DNA of 64,000 bases, from NCBI GenBank assembly GCA_030539295.1, contig JAUNSJ010000001.1, positions 168,023 to 232,022 of the forward strand, in the 5' to 3' direction. This stretch comes from Planctomycetia bacterium (GTDB lineage: Bacteria; Planctomycetota; Planctomycetia; Pirellulales; Thermoguttaceae). The notes beneath the pieces were generated by a model. It had not been told where the DNA came from, searched no databases, and saw only the letters and a program-made list of their open reading frames with translations. Made by a program: the position numbers and the translations under genes. Shown here piece by piece: positions 50,466-58,751 of this stretch. Each line of letters begins with the position of its first letter. The first letter of the stretch is position 1.

Positions 50466-52316
50466 TCATTCCACTTGATACATGGGCAAATACCTATATG
50501 GTGTTTCTAATATCAAAATCGACATGGCCGTATTCAGGAGTCGGCCTCCGTCGTTCATATATCGGTCGTAGAAGAGCCAGCTGCCCGACGCATGTCCCTG
50601 CCCCCACTGTGTTTCTATGAGGAAATCACGAATCTTTTTAAAACTGCGATGCCAGTCGCTACCGCCGAAATTGTTCAGGACCAGAGCCGCGTTGTATGTA
50701 AAATAGATATTGTGTCGGACGAGGAGGCCATTGTCCTCACCCAAATCGAAGACGAGCGGGCGATTGCCGTCGATGTACACATTTTTGCGAATCTTTTGCC
50801 AGTCTTTGTCGGACAGATTAATCCATTCGATTAAATGCTCCAGTCCCTTTTGCATGCCAGGGGAATCCGCCTGCCAGCCGAGATATTGCCGCATGAGCAG
50901 TCCGGCGGCCGTTCGTCCCCACATATCGTCGACCGAGGTTTCGTTCCGCAACGGGGTGTAGTGATACAGGTCTCCATCTTGACTCTGTACGAGGTTAAGG
51001 AAGTTTTGAACGCTGTAGATTGTATTGGGCCGGACGTCGAGTCCGGCGGAAATTCCCGACTTCAGGGCCATCATCTGCCACCCAGAAACAGAGATATCAC
51101 CGGTAATGTCCTTAATAAAATCCGTATCGGCAGGCGTGTGGTAGCGCCACCCGCCGTCTTCCCGCTGTGCCCAGGCAATAAAGTCGAGTCCGCCTTGAGC
51201 GTAGGGCTTGAGTGTTTCATCGTGAGTCATTTCAAACGCTTCGCAGAGCGCCAAGGTAACAATTCCCTGGATATACATACCGTGACGGATGAGTCCGGAC
51301 CGGAAATCGGTGCCGTTTGCGGTGGATATGGCATTGTACTTGAGATATTCAAGTCCCTTGGCAATGTTTCTTTGATAGATATTGCCAGGCTCCTGACCGG
51401 TGTGCGTATATCCTGCCCCGAGAAAGGGTAAAATGGCAAACGCGGTGGCAACCATGCGACTGGGATGAAGATGCTTGAGCACCGCCGCTCGTTCGGTTGA
51501 CGTTGCGGTAATGTTCGGGCACTGCCCCTGACATTCGCCCGGTCGACCATTAATATCCTTTTCAGCAAGATCAAACGCCCAGGAGCCGTCCGGAAGCTGA
51601 TGCCGCGCGAGCCAGGCGAGTCCGGCTTCCACGGCCTTTTCACTCTTGTCCGTTGTGTCCCCTTCCCGGCCAGGCAGTCCAAGAGTGCGTGCATCAGACG
51701 TCCGACTTTTCGTTGTGCCGCTGCGGCTCAGCATAGGCAGCGCCTCACTAAATCGAGAGCCGGGGGACTCCTCCTGGCCCGTTTCAATCGGCTGACTCGG
51801 GTTCGGTTGCGGCAAAGAAGGGTTCGGGAGGACCGAGGGCACCGCCGGCGGAATGAGCGAGGCAACAGGAGCATCGGCCATTCCGGTATCGAGCGGGGCC
51901 GCCGTTATCATGTCGAGGGAATCCTCAACTTCCAGGTCGGTCCCTTCCAGTTCGACAATTTCAAGATTACCCGGCTCGGAGGAGAACCCAACGTCGAGCG
52001 GTTCGCCCGAGGCACCACTTTGCGACTGATAGACAAAAGTGGCCAACAGGATAAATAGGGATAAATGGACAAAAAGGCTTATATAAGTACCCCAGGCAGC
52101 CCGGGACAGTATGAGCGACAGGAGCGCCAGCCACCAGGGACCTTTCGACGCGTCCGAGGCCGGGCCCTCTTCTCCCGGCGGCAATGCCCGAACCTGGGAC
52201 GAGAGGAGAATCATGGAGTCGGCTTCCAACGCCTCCTGTTGAAGTAACGGAGGAATCAGGCCGACCGTCTCGGTTGGAATGGCGGTCTCATTCCCTGACC
52301 GCTTGCTTGAAGGCAT
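50466..52316 (-). CDS. Membrane-anchored squalene-cyclase-fold (prenyltransferase/squalene oxidase repeat) protein
   Basis: This 616-residue protein has a Pro/Glu-rich cytoplasmic N-terminus, a membrane segment near residues 65-95 (LSLFVHLSLFILLATFV-like) and a Pro/Ser linker to about residue 225. An alpha/alpha toroid with squalene-oxidase-type repeats follows (GLAWLARHQLPDGSWAFD, GLDFIAWAQREDGGWRYH, FLNLVQSQDGDLYHY). The DCTAE-type catalytic motif of true hopene cyclases is absent, so it is not expected to cyclise squalene. Such anchored repeat proteins are numerous in Planctomycetes; the function is unknown. It lies between sat and citrate synthase on the same strand. Confidence 0.75.
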   Translation of the reverse strand: MPSSKRSGNETAIPTETVGLIPPLLQQEALEADSMILLSSQVRALPPGEEGPASDASKGPWWLALLSLILSRAAWGTYISLFVHLSLFILLATFVYQSQSGASGEPLDVGFSSEPGNLEIVELEGTDLEVEDSLDMITAAPLDTGMADAPVASLIPPAVPSVLPNPSLPQPNPSQPIETGQEESPGSRFSEALPMLSRSGTTKSRTSDARTLGLPGREGDTTDKSEKAVEAGLAWLARHQLPDGSWAFDLAEKDINGRPGECQGQCPNITATSTERAAVLKHLHPSRMVATAFAILPFLGAGYTHTGQEPGNIYQRNIAKGLEYLKYNAISTANGTDFRSGLIRHGMYIQGIVTLALCEAFEMTHDETLKPYAQGGLDFIAWAQREDGGWRYHTPADTDFIKDITGDISVSGWQMMALKSGISAGLDVRPNTIYSVQNFLNLVQSQDGDLYHYTPLRNETSVDDMWGRTAAGLLMRQYLGWQADSPGMQKGLEHLIEWINLSDKDWQKIRKNVYIDGNRPLVFDLGEDNGLLVRHNIYFTYNAALVLNNFGGSDWHRSFKKIRDFLIETQWGQGHASGSWLFYDRYMNDGGRLLNTAMSILILETPYRYLPMYQVE

Positions 52317-52402
52317 AACAAATCCCTTTTTCTCAATAAAGACCTGCGACTTGTGATGTAAGAGCGCGCAGGCCTAATTGCTGGCTTATCAAAGTCGCGC
52401 GG

Positions 52403-53695
52403 TCATCGCTCTTCAATGGGAACGTAACGCGTTTCCGGATTACCGACATATAACTGCCGTGGACGAATAATTCGCGTACCAGGATTCTCATGGGCTTCTT
52501 TCCACTGGGCAATCCAGCCCGGGAGCCGGCCAATAGCGAACATAACGGTAAACATATCGGTCGGAATGCCCATGGCACGAAGGAGTATCCCGCTGTAGAA
52601 ATCGACGTTCGGATACAACTTCCGCTCGACGAAATAGTCGTCGGCCAAGGCACGTTCCTCAAGCTCGCGAGCGATATTAAGGAGGGGGTCCTGCGTTTTC
52701 AGTTTGGCAAAGACACGGTCACACGCCTTCTTGAGGATTTTTGCCCGTGGGTCGTAGTTCTTATAGACCCGGTGCCCGAAGCCAAAAAGGCGGAACGGAT
52801 TCGTTTTATCTTTCGCCGCCTCAATACAGTCCTCCGGCTTGCGCCCGCCGCGGTAAATGGACTCCAGCATTTCCATGACCTTAACGTTGGCCCCTCCATG
52901 AAGCGGCCCCCATAAGGCACTCACTCCGGCACTGCAGGAGGCAAAAAGATTCGCCTGGGCACTCCCGACAACGCGAACCGCGCTGGTCGAACAGTTCTGC
53001 TCGTGGTCCGCATGCAAAATCAAGACCAGGTTCAACGCATCTTCTATTTCCGGCTCAACGGTGAACTGACGGTACGGAATACTGAACATCATGTGCAGAA
53101 AGTTCGCGCAATACCGCATGCCGGGGTCCGGATAGATAAACGGCAGGCCCAACGAACGACGGTGCGTAAACGCCGCAATGGTCCGGACTTTACTTATCAA
53201 GCGGGCCGACGCTTCTGCGATCGATTGGTCGTCAACTACAGTAAGAAATTCCTCATAGTAACATGCCATCATACTGATCATGGCCGAAAGAATCGCCATG
53301 GGCGGCGCTTTAGCCGGCAGTACCTGAAACTGATTCCGCAGCCCTTCATGGAGCAGTTCATGCTCCGAGAGAAGACTTCGAAATTCGTCTAATTCCGTCT
53401 TGTTCGGAAGCCGTCCAAAAATGAGCATCCAGGCCACTTCGATAAAATTCGGCGTCGGTCGGTCAAACTGCTCAAGCGGAATCCCTCGATAGCGCAAAAT
53501 CCCCTTACCGCCGTCTATATACGTAATTTCACTGCGACAGATCGCCGTATTACCCAGGGATGGGTCATAGGTCATTATATGATGTTCGTCGTACAATTTC
53601 GTTATATCGATTGCACGATCATCCTGTGTCCCGGAGTAGACAGAGAGTGGGATTTCTTTGTGGTCAATAAACAACTTCGCTTGTGGAGTGGACAT
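52403..53695 (-). CDS. gltA: Citrate synthase
   Basis: This 430-residue type II citrate synthase condenses acetyl-CoA and oxaloacetate. Catalytic residues are in WGPLHGGANVKVMEML (His), FGHRVYKNYDPRA (His) and the Asp in YPNVDFYSGILLRAMGIP. The N-terminal ITYIDGGKGILRYRGIP is characteristic. C-terminal RQLYVG is present. Length is usual for the hexameric bacterial type. Promoter at 53780-53807. Confidence 0.95.
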   Translation of the reverse strand: MSTPQAKLFIDHKEIPLSVYSGTQDDRAIDITKLYDEHHIMTYDPSLGNTAICRSEITYIDGGKGILRYRGIPLEQFDRPTPNFIEVAWMLIFGRLPNKTELDEFRSLLSEHELLHEGLRNQFQVLPAKAPPMAILSAMISMMACYYEEFLTVVDDQSIAEASARLISKVRTIAAFTHRRSLGLPFIYPDPGMRYCANFLHMMFSIPYRQFTVEPEIEDALNLVLILHADHEQNCSTSAVRVVGSAQANLFASCSAGVSALWGPLHGGANVKVMEMLESIYRGGRKPEDCIEAAKDKTNPFRLFGFGHRVYKNYDPRAKILKKACDRVFAKLKTQDPLLNIARELEERALADDYFVERKLYPNVDFYSGILLRAMGIPTDMFTVMFAIGRLPGWIAQWKEAHENPGTRIIRPRQLYVGNPETRYVPIEER

Positions 53696-53779
53696 GAATA
53701 CCCTCGTTTCCGCGTCAAAATTCTTCTGTGGTCAGTGAAGGAGCAACTGTTACCAAGGCAAAATTACTCCCTTCTTGTA

Positions 53780-53807
53780 ATTATAAGCACCCCCCGGGAA
53801 AAAGCAA
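53780..53807 (-). promoter_or_regulatory. Promoter of the citrate synthase gene
   Basis: On the minus strand TTGCTT (53807-53802) and TATAAT (53785-53780) are 16 bp apart. The leader is about 80 nt. Confidence 0.55.
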
Positions 53808-54094
53808 GGGTACCCCCCCGAACATGCGACCATTCAAATATCTTTCGCACGCGTGCGCAAGAAAAGAAAAAGAGGGGGAACCAGCCCCCCTTGCCTTGAA
53901 ATCGTTTTGATGTAAAATATTAACAAGTGTGTTTTTAGATTAACTAACAATTAATTGACAACAGGAACAGAAATCACCTAAACAAAATCACGGATTCGGA
54001 CATTTTTCACGGCCTGAATTGGCTCGCAGAGTCGATGGGGTAGTGTGAAAAAGGAAGAGGGATCGAATCGAACAACAACGAAGGAAGTAAAACA
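53808..54094. other. Leader region of rpsO
   Basis: No gene is seen. The A/T-rich stretch around 53900-53960 probably holds the rpsO-pnp promoter, but no pair of boxes is convincing. Confidence 0.35.
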
Positions 54095-54367
54095 ATGACC
54101 ATTATGAGCAAAGAAGAAAAACAGAGTATTATTGCGGACAATCGTCGTGACGCTGCAGATACCGGGAGTCCGGAAGTACAAATCGCTCTGCTAACAACGA
54201 AGATCAATGCCCTGACCGCGCACATGAAAGAAAATATTAAAGATTTCTCCACCCGTCGTGGACTTCTTCAAATGGTCGGTCGCCGTCGTCGTTTGCTCGA
54301 CTATCTCAAACGGGTGGACTCCGCCCGGTACGTCGCCATAATTAAACGTCTTGGCATCCGTAAATAA
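54095..54367 (+). CDS. rpsO: 30S ribosomal protein S15
   Basis: This 90-residue protein of the 30S platform binds 16S rRNA. Hallmarks are [20 protein letters not shown] and the C-terminal [18 protein letters not shown] segment (here [20 protein letters not shown]). The start ATG is 7 nt after GGAAG. It is followed by pnp, the classic bacterial rpsO-pnp pair. Length is normal. Confidence 0.97.
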   Translation: MTIMSKEEKQSIIADNRRDAADTGSPEVQIALLTTKINALTAHMKENIKDFSTRRGLLQMVGRRRRLLDYLKRVDSARYVAIIKRLGIRK

Positions 54368-54526
54368 TTTTCGTCAACACGCAAGCCCGGTTTGCGGCCT
54401 ATACTCGTAAATATTTTGTCGAGTTCGGAACTGCGAACCGGTCCCGTTTTCGTGGCTTTTTTGTTCACTCCGCCGGACGAAGCAGGTTCCCGGAGTGTTG
54501 TCGGTTGGAAGGTAAAAGGTAAGAAA

Positions 54527-56662
54527 TTGAAATTTAGAGTAGAAAAGAAAATTGGTAACAACGTTCTCTGGATGGAAACCGGGGAATTGGCGAAACAGGC
54601 ACAGGGAAGCGTACTTATCGGGTATGGAGATACAGTCGTCATATGTGCGGTTTGCACGGCGCCGTGCAAGCCTGGTACAGATTTTTTCCCGCTGACCTGC
54701 GATTATCGCGAGCGTCCCGCCGCCGCTGGTAAGTTTCCTGGTGGCTATATAAAGCGAGAAGGACGTCCTGGACTTAAAGAAGTCCTCACCTCACGTCTCA
54801 TTGACCGTCCCCTTCGTCCCCTTTTCCCCAAGGGATTTTTTAATGAAGTTCAGGTGAGTGCTCTGGTTCTGGCCAGTGATCAGCAGGTCGACCCGGACGT
54901 CATTTCCATGATAGGCTCGGCAACCGCGGTGCAATTGGCCGGCCTGCCGATCGACGGTCCTCTCGCGTCGGTGCGTATTGGACTGGTTAACGACGAATAC
55001 ATTCCGTTCCCCACAGCGGAAAATCTCGAGAACAGTGAATTGGACCTGGTTATCTCGGGGAACCACGACTCCGTCCTCATGATCGAAGGGTTCGCTCGTG
55101 AGTTGCCGGAACCGAAGATGTACGAAGCCATACTTGAAGCCCAAAAATTCGTATCCGAAATTTGTGCGTTGCAGGACGAACTGGTTCAGAAAGTGAATCC
55201 GCAGCGGATCGTCTACACGCCCCCGGAAACCGGGCCTATGTTCCAGAAGATTATGGCCGCGTATTATAAGGACTTCCATGCCGCAAAGAAGACGTCTGGC
55301 AAGCTTGCCCGCGCGGAAGCCTGTGACGCGGTAAAAGCCGCTGCGAAAGAGGCACTCGTTCAAGAACTTGACGCCTCTGTGGAAGAGGGAAAAGCCAATG
55401 TTTTCTCGGCCGAATACTTTGAATTGGCCTGGCAGGAATTCGAAGAACGCGTTGTCCGCGATATTATTCTCTCGGGTGAACGTCTTGATGGCCGTGGCGT
55501 AAAGGAAGTTCGACCGATCGAATGCCGTGTCAACGTCATTCCCCGCGTCCACGGGTCCGCTGTCTTTCAGCGAGGCGAGACGCAAGCGCTCATTACCGTT
55601 ACACTTGGAACGGCCAAGGATGAGCAGCGTGTAGAGGGCCTTTCCGGCGAATACATGAAAAAATTCATGCTCGACTACAATTTCCCGTCGTTCTCTGTCG
55701 GTGAATGCCGACCGAATCGTGGCACAGGGCGTCGGGAGTACGGTCACGGTGCTTTGGCCGAACGCAGTGTCAAGCCGGTCATACCGGACCCGGAAGAATT
55801 CCCCTATACGGTTCGAATCATCTCCGATATTCTCGAATCGAACGGGTCGAGCTCCATGGCTACGGTTTGTGGCGCCACTCTCGGTCTGATGTCCGCAGGC
55901 GTCCCGATCAGCAATCCGGTGGCCGGTATCTCGGTCGGCCTGGTAAAGGAAGAAGATGGCCGCTGGATTACCATAACCGATATTATGGGCGATGAAGACC
56001 ATTTCGGCGATATGGACTTCAAGGTCGCCGGAACCCAAATCGGCGTGACCGGTATTCAGCTGGACCTGAAGACCAATGGCATCTCCAAAGAAATCATTTT
56101 GCAAACGCTGAAACAGGCACGAGAGGCCCGAATTGGAATTTTGCGTAAAATGATTAGTGCCGTTCCGCGTCCTGCGGAAGACATTTCCTCGTTCGCGCCA
56201 CGCATGTTCCGCACGAAAATCGATCCCGACAAGATCGGGCTCCTCATTGGCCCCGGTGGTAAGACCATTCGTGCCATTCAGGACAGTACCGGCGCGTCGA
56301 TCGATATCGATAACGATGGAACGGTCAGTATCGCCTCGGCTGACGAAGCAGGAGCGAAAGCGGCCTTAAATGAGGTCGAACGTCTTACCGCTACGGTCGA
56401 AATCGGACGCATCTACGACGGCACGGTTACGAGCATACAGAATTTCGGTGCCTTTATAGAGATTCTTCCCGGACGCGACGGACTTTGCCACATTAGTGAA
56501 CTGTCCGACAACTACGTCGACGATATTCGTTCCTTCTGTAAAATTGGCGACAAGTTCCGCGTTAAGGTGATTGCCGTCGACGACCAGAATCGCATCAAGT
56601 TGAGTCGTAAGGCGGTTATTAAAGAGGAAGAGTCTGCCCAACCGGAAGGCGAAGAGGCATAA
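54527..56662 (+). CDS. pnp: Polyribonucleotide nucleotidyltransferase (PNPase)
   Basis: This phosphorolytic 3'-5' exoribonuclease has 711 residues from the chosen start. Two RNase PH domains carry GKFPGGYIKREGRP, SRLIDRPLRPLFPKGF and the FDDFxxx-equivalent active region near YDYNFPSFSVGE and MGDEDHFGDMDFKVAGT. A KH domain (KIGLLIGPGGKTIRAIQ) and an S1 domain (YDGTVTSIQNFGAFIEI) end the protein. The start is most likely the TTG at 54527 (KFRVEKKIGN), where homologs begin; it has an AAGG site 7 nt upstream. The longer reading adds 45 residues without homology. It is the partner of rpsO and is followed by a terminator. Confidence 0.95.
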   Translation: MKFRVEKKIGNNVLWMETGELAKQAQGSVLIGYGDTVVICAVCTAPCKPGTDFFPLTCDYRERPAAAGKFPGGYIKREGRPGLKEVLTSRLIDRPLRPLFPKGFFNEVQVSALVLASDQQVDPDVISMIGSATAVQLAGLPIDGPLASVRIGLVNDEYIPFPTAENLENSELDLVISGNHDSVLMIEGFARELPEPKMYEAILEAQKFVSEICALQDELVQKVNPQRIVYTPPETGPMFQKIMAAYYKDFHAAKKTSGKLARAEACDAVKAAAKEALVQELDASVEEGKANVFSAEYFELAWQEFEERVVRDIILSGERLDGRGVKEVRPIECRVNVIPRVHGSAVFQRGETQALITVTLGTAKDEQRVEGLSGEYMKKFMLDYNFPSFSVGECRPNRGTGRREYGHGALAERSVKPVIPDPEEFPYTVRIISDILESNGSSSMATVCGATLGLMSAGVPISNPVAGISVGLVKEEDGRWITITDIMGDEDHFGDMDFKVAGTQIGVTGIQLDLKTNGISKEIILQTLKQAREARIGILRKMISAVPRPAEDISSFAPRMFRTKIDPDKIGLLIGPGGKTIRAIQDSTGASIDIDNDGTVSIASADEAGAKAALNEVERLTATVEIGRIYDGTVTSIQNFGAFIEILPGRDGLCHISELSDNYVDDIRSFCKIGDKFRVKVIAVDDQNRIKLSRKAVIKEEESAQPEGEEA

Positions 56663-56781
56663 TTACTTCCTTACCCGAAGTCTCAACACGTTGGTTCCAC
56701 TCTGTTACTGCCCGTAGCGTTCGTGCCTGATTCCGGTTAATCAGGTACGTCGCGTGGCAGAATGAAGTGTCGATCCTATAG

Positions 56782-56813
56782 AAAACCGCCGTCCCGCAAG
56801 ACGACGGTTTTTT
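56782..56813 (+). terminator. Rho-independent terminator of rpsO-pnp
   Basis: A 12-bp stem with one mismatch (AAAACCGCCGTC with GACGACGGTTTT) is followed by further T residues. Confidence 0.8.
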
Positions 56814-56975
56814 TCGCCCGAAACAGGGAGCTTGTGTCTGCCGTGTTTCAGTTAGTGAATCCGAAGGCTCGCACCAAAACCATTGGTTTTCGATTCTCTG
56901 TTCGCTGCTCATAGCGGCAAAGAATCATTTTATACACCCTTTAATAAAGCGGTCAAACTCAATAAGGACTTTTTT

Positions 56976-57431
56976 GTGAATACTTCGAACAATACGGAAT
57001 TGTCAGAAAGCCTTGAAGACTATCTTGAAGCTTTATTTTGCATTATTGACGCGAGAAAAGTGGCCAGACCGAAGGACATCGTCAATCGGCTGCATGTCAC
57101 GAACGCTTCGGTAACAGGGGCATTGCGTGTCCTGTCACGACTCAAACTGATTCATTACTCACCACACGACTTTATCAGTTTCACGGAAGAGGGCGCGCGA
57201 GTCGCCGGCGAAATCTGCCATCGGCATCGTAAACTGCGCTCGTTCCTGTCAGATATCCTCCATGTTACCCCGGACCGGGCCGACGCGACCGCGTGTAAAA
57301 TGGAACATGTTATTTCCGACGACATCATAGATCGTCTGGTCCACCTTTCCCAGTTCATCAAGAGTCATCCGCAAATGGAAAAGGAATGGACAACCGAGTT
57401 TCAAAAGGGATTCGGAACCGAAGAGTCATGA
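56976..57431 (+). CDS. DtxR/MntR-family metal-dependent repressor
   Basis: This protein has about 151 residues from a GTG preceded by AAGGA 7 nt upstream. It has the DtxR winged helix (SLEDYLEALFCIIDARKVAR, PKDIVNRLHVTNASVTGALR) and the short metal-binding/dimerisation domain (RHRKLRSFLSDILHV, ATACKMEHVISDDIIDRLV) with Cys, Glu and His ligands. It lacks the SH3-like third domain, as in MntR. It probably senses iron or manganese. No transporter is adjacent; it stands before nrdG. Its targets are not visible here. Confidence 0.85.
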   Translation: MNTSNNTELSESLEDYLEALFCIIDARKVARPKDIVNRLHVTNASVTGALRVLSRLKLIHYSPHDFISFTEEGARVAGEICHRHRKLRSFLSDILHVTPDRADATACKMEHVISDDIIDRLVHLSQFIKSHPQMEKEWTTEFQKGFGTEES

Positions 57432-57539
57432 CGAACCGTGTGCCTTGCAACGCGTCTGGGGCCGAAACGCCGTGTGGCTCCAGCTGACGGGTTGGCTCTT
57501 CCTTTTACACGACAGAATGGAATTCACTTTGATCTGATG

Positions 57540-58229
57540 ATGATTTCCGGTTTACAAAAATTTTCGCTGCTGGATTATCCGGAGAAGACCTGTGCTATCG
57601 TCTTTACCAGTGGTTGTAATTTCCGGTGTCCGTTCTGCCACAACCCGGCATTGGCCGAAAATGAGCATGTCGTTCCCGCGGCGACGGAGGCAGAGTTTTT
57701 CGAATTTTTGGCACGACGTCGCGGACTCCTGGACGGTATTTGCGTTACAGGAGGCGAACCTCTTTTGCACGCCGACCTGGCGGCGTTTTTACATCGTGTA
57801 CGACAACTGGGCTTTCTCATTAAACTCGATACGAACGGTTCCCTGCCTGACGCTTTGGAGGCCGTGCTACAGGATTCCCTGGTCGACTATATTGCCATGG
57901 ACATAAAGAACAGCAAGGAGAAATACGCCGCAACCACAGGCATGCAGACGCCTCCACTTACGGATATAGAGCGCAGCGTGGAAATCATTCGTCGCTCGTC
58001 GCTGGATTATGAATTTCGAACCACCTTCGTCCGTGAATTTCATACGCGAGCGGACGTCGCGGCCATGGGTCAATGGCTTCGTGGCAGTCGCCGCTATTGT
58101 CTGCAAACATTTCACGCTCGAACAGAGCTACTGTCCAGCAGTCCCATGCACGCATTTTCGTTTGAAGAAATGCTGGAATTGAAAACAATTGCGGCAATGT
58201 ATTTTACGGAAGTTGAAATCAGGAATTAA
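57540..58229 (+). CDS. nrdG: Anaerobic ribonucleoside-triphosphate reductase activating protein
   Basis: This 229-residue radical SAM enzyme installs the glycyl radical on NrdD. The cluster motif is CNFRCPFCH (Cys26, Cys30, Cys33), preceded by ISGLQKFSLLDYPEKTCAIV, which is typical of this NrdG subgroup. GICVTGGEPLLH and LIKLDTNGSLP bind S-adenosylmethionine. The ATG at 57540 (or the adjacent one at 57537) is chosen because homologs begin at ISGLQ. Its substrate NrdD is encoded 520 bp downstream, beyond a cobalamin riboswitch, so nrdG itself lies outside the riboswitch-controlled transcript unless read-through occurs. Confidence 0.92.
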   Translation: MISGLQKFSLLDYPEKTCAIVFTSGCNFRCPFCHNPALAENEHVVPAATEAEFFEFLARRRGLLDGICVTGGEPLLHADLAAFLHRVRQLGFLIKLDTNGSLPDALEAVLQDSLVDYIAMDIKNSKEKYAATTGMQTPPLTDIERSVEIIRRSSLDYEFRTTFVREFHTRADVAAMGQWLRGSRRYCLQTFHARTELLSSSPMHAFSFEEMLELKTIAAMYFTEVEIRN

Positions 58230-58371
58230 AAGCTACCTCTTTGTGCTATTTTACCCAAGCTTTTCAAGGCCCTTCGGAAGCCCAAAAATTCCTCCTGTAT
58301 TTCTGATAAAATTTCTCTTGAGAGCCTTGCTGAATCGAAAAAATGGTGTATATTACTACCCTATGTAGTGG

Positions 58372-58625
58372 CTTGGTGATTCGCGAATACCATATCTTGT
58401 GTTTCAGCGAATAACAGGGAATCCGGTGCGAAACCGGAACGGTCCTCGCCGCTGTAAGCGAAACCTGCATGGGAATGCGGTAAGACACCTATCTTCTCTT
58501 GTTTCTTTCGGGAACAATGACCATTGTCGTTGAGTGCGACGAGAAGGTCCACGGGTGTTTTGCCGGTGCCGCATGGGAACATGTGCTCCGGCTTTCGTGA
58601 GTCAGAAAACCTGCCAGGCCATTGA
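58372..58625 (+). ncRNA. Cobalamin (B12) riboswitch
   Basis: The region holds the conserved core AACAGGGAATCCGGTGCGAA at 58413-58432. After it come the pairing GGAACGG and the B12-box-like CGCCGCTGTAAG at 58447-58458. The 3' element GTCAGAAAACCTGCCAGGCC lies at 58601-58620. These are the order and spacing of the cobalamin riboswitch. About 125 nt downstream is the nrdD start, with small hairpins (58680-58725) that could be the expression platform. Cobalamin binding is expected to turn nrdD off. Exact boundaries are approximate. Confidence 0.9.
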
Positions 58626-58751
58626 TCGGACATGTTTTGCGAGATGACGAAACGGTCGGAAGTGAGAGGGAACCTGAAACAGTCTGCCTTTAGTCAGACG
58701 CAAGAGCAGACTCTTTCTCTGCGTAAACAGAACTAATAAGGAGCGGATCTT

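Noticed and set aside
50466..52316. Squalene-hopene cyclase
   Set aside because: It has the toroid repeats, but it is membrane-anchored by an N-terminal helix and lacks the catalytic Asp-rich cyclase motif.
53811..53820. C-rich runs near the citrate synthase promoter
   Set aside because: They are short and non-coding, so they give no frame switch; the -35/-10 spacing is not set by the longer run.
53808..54094. tRNA or small RNA gene before rpsO
   Set aside because: No cloverleaf or TPsiC-like GGTTCGAATC sequence was found here or in other gaps.
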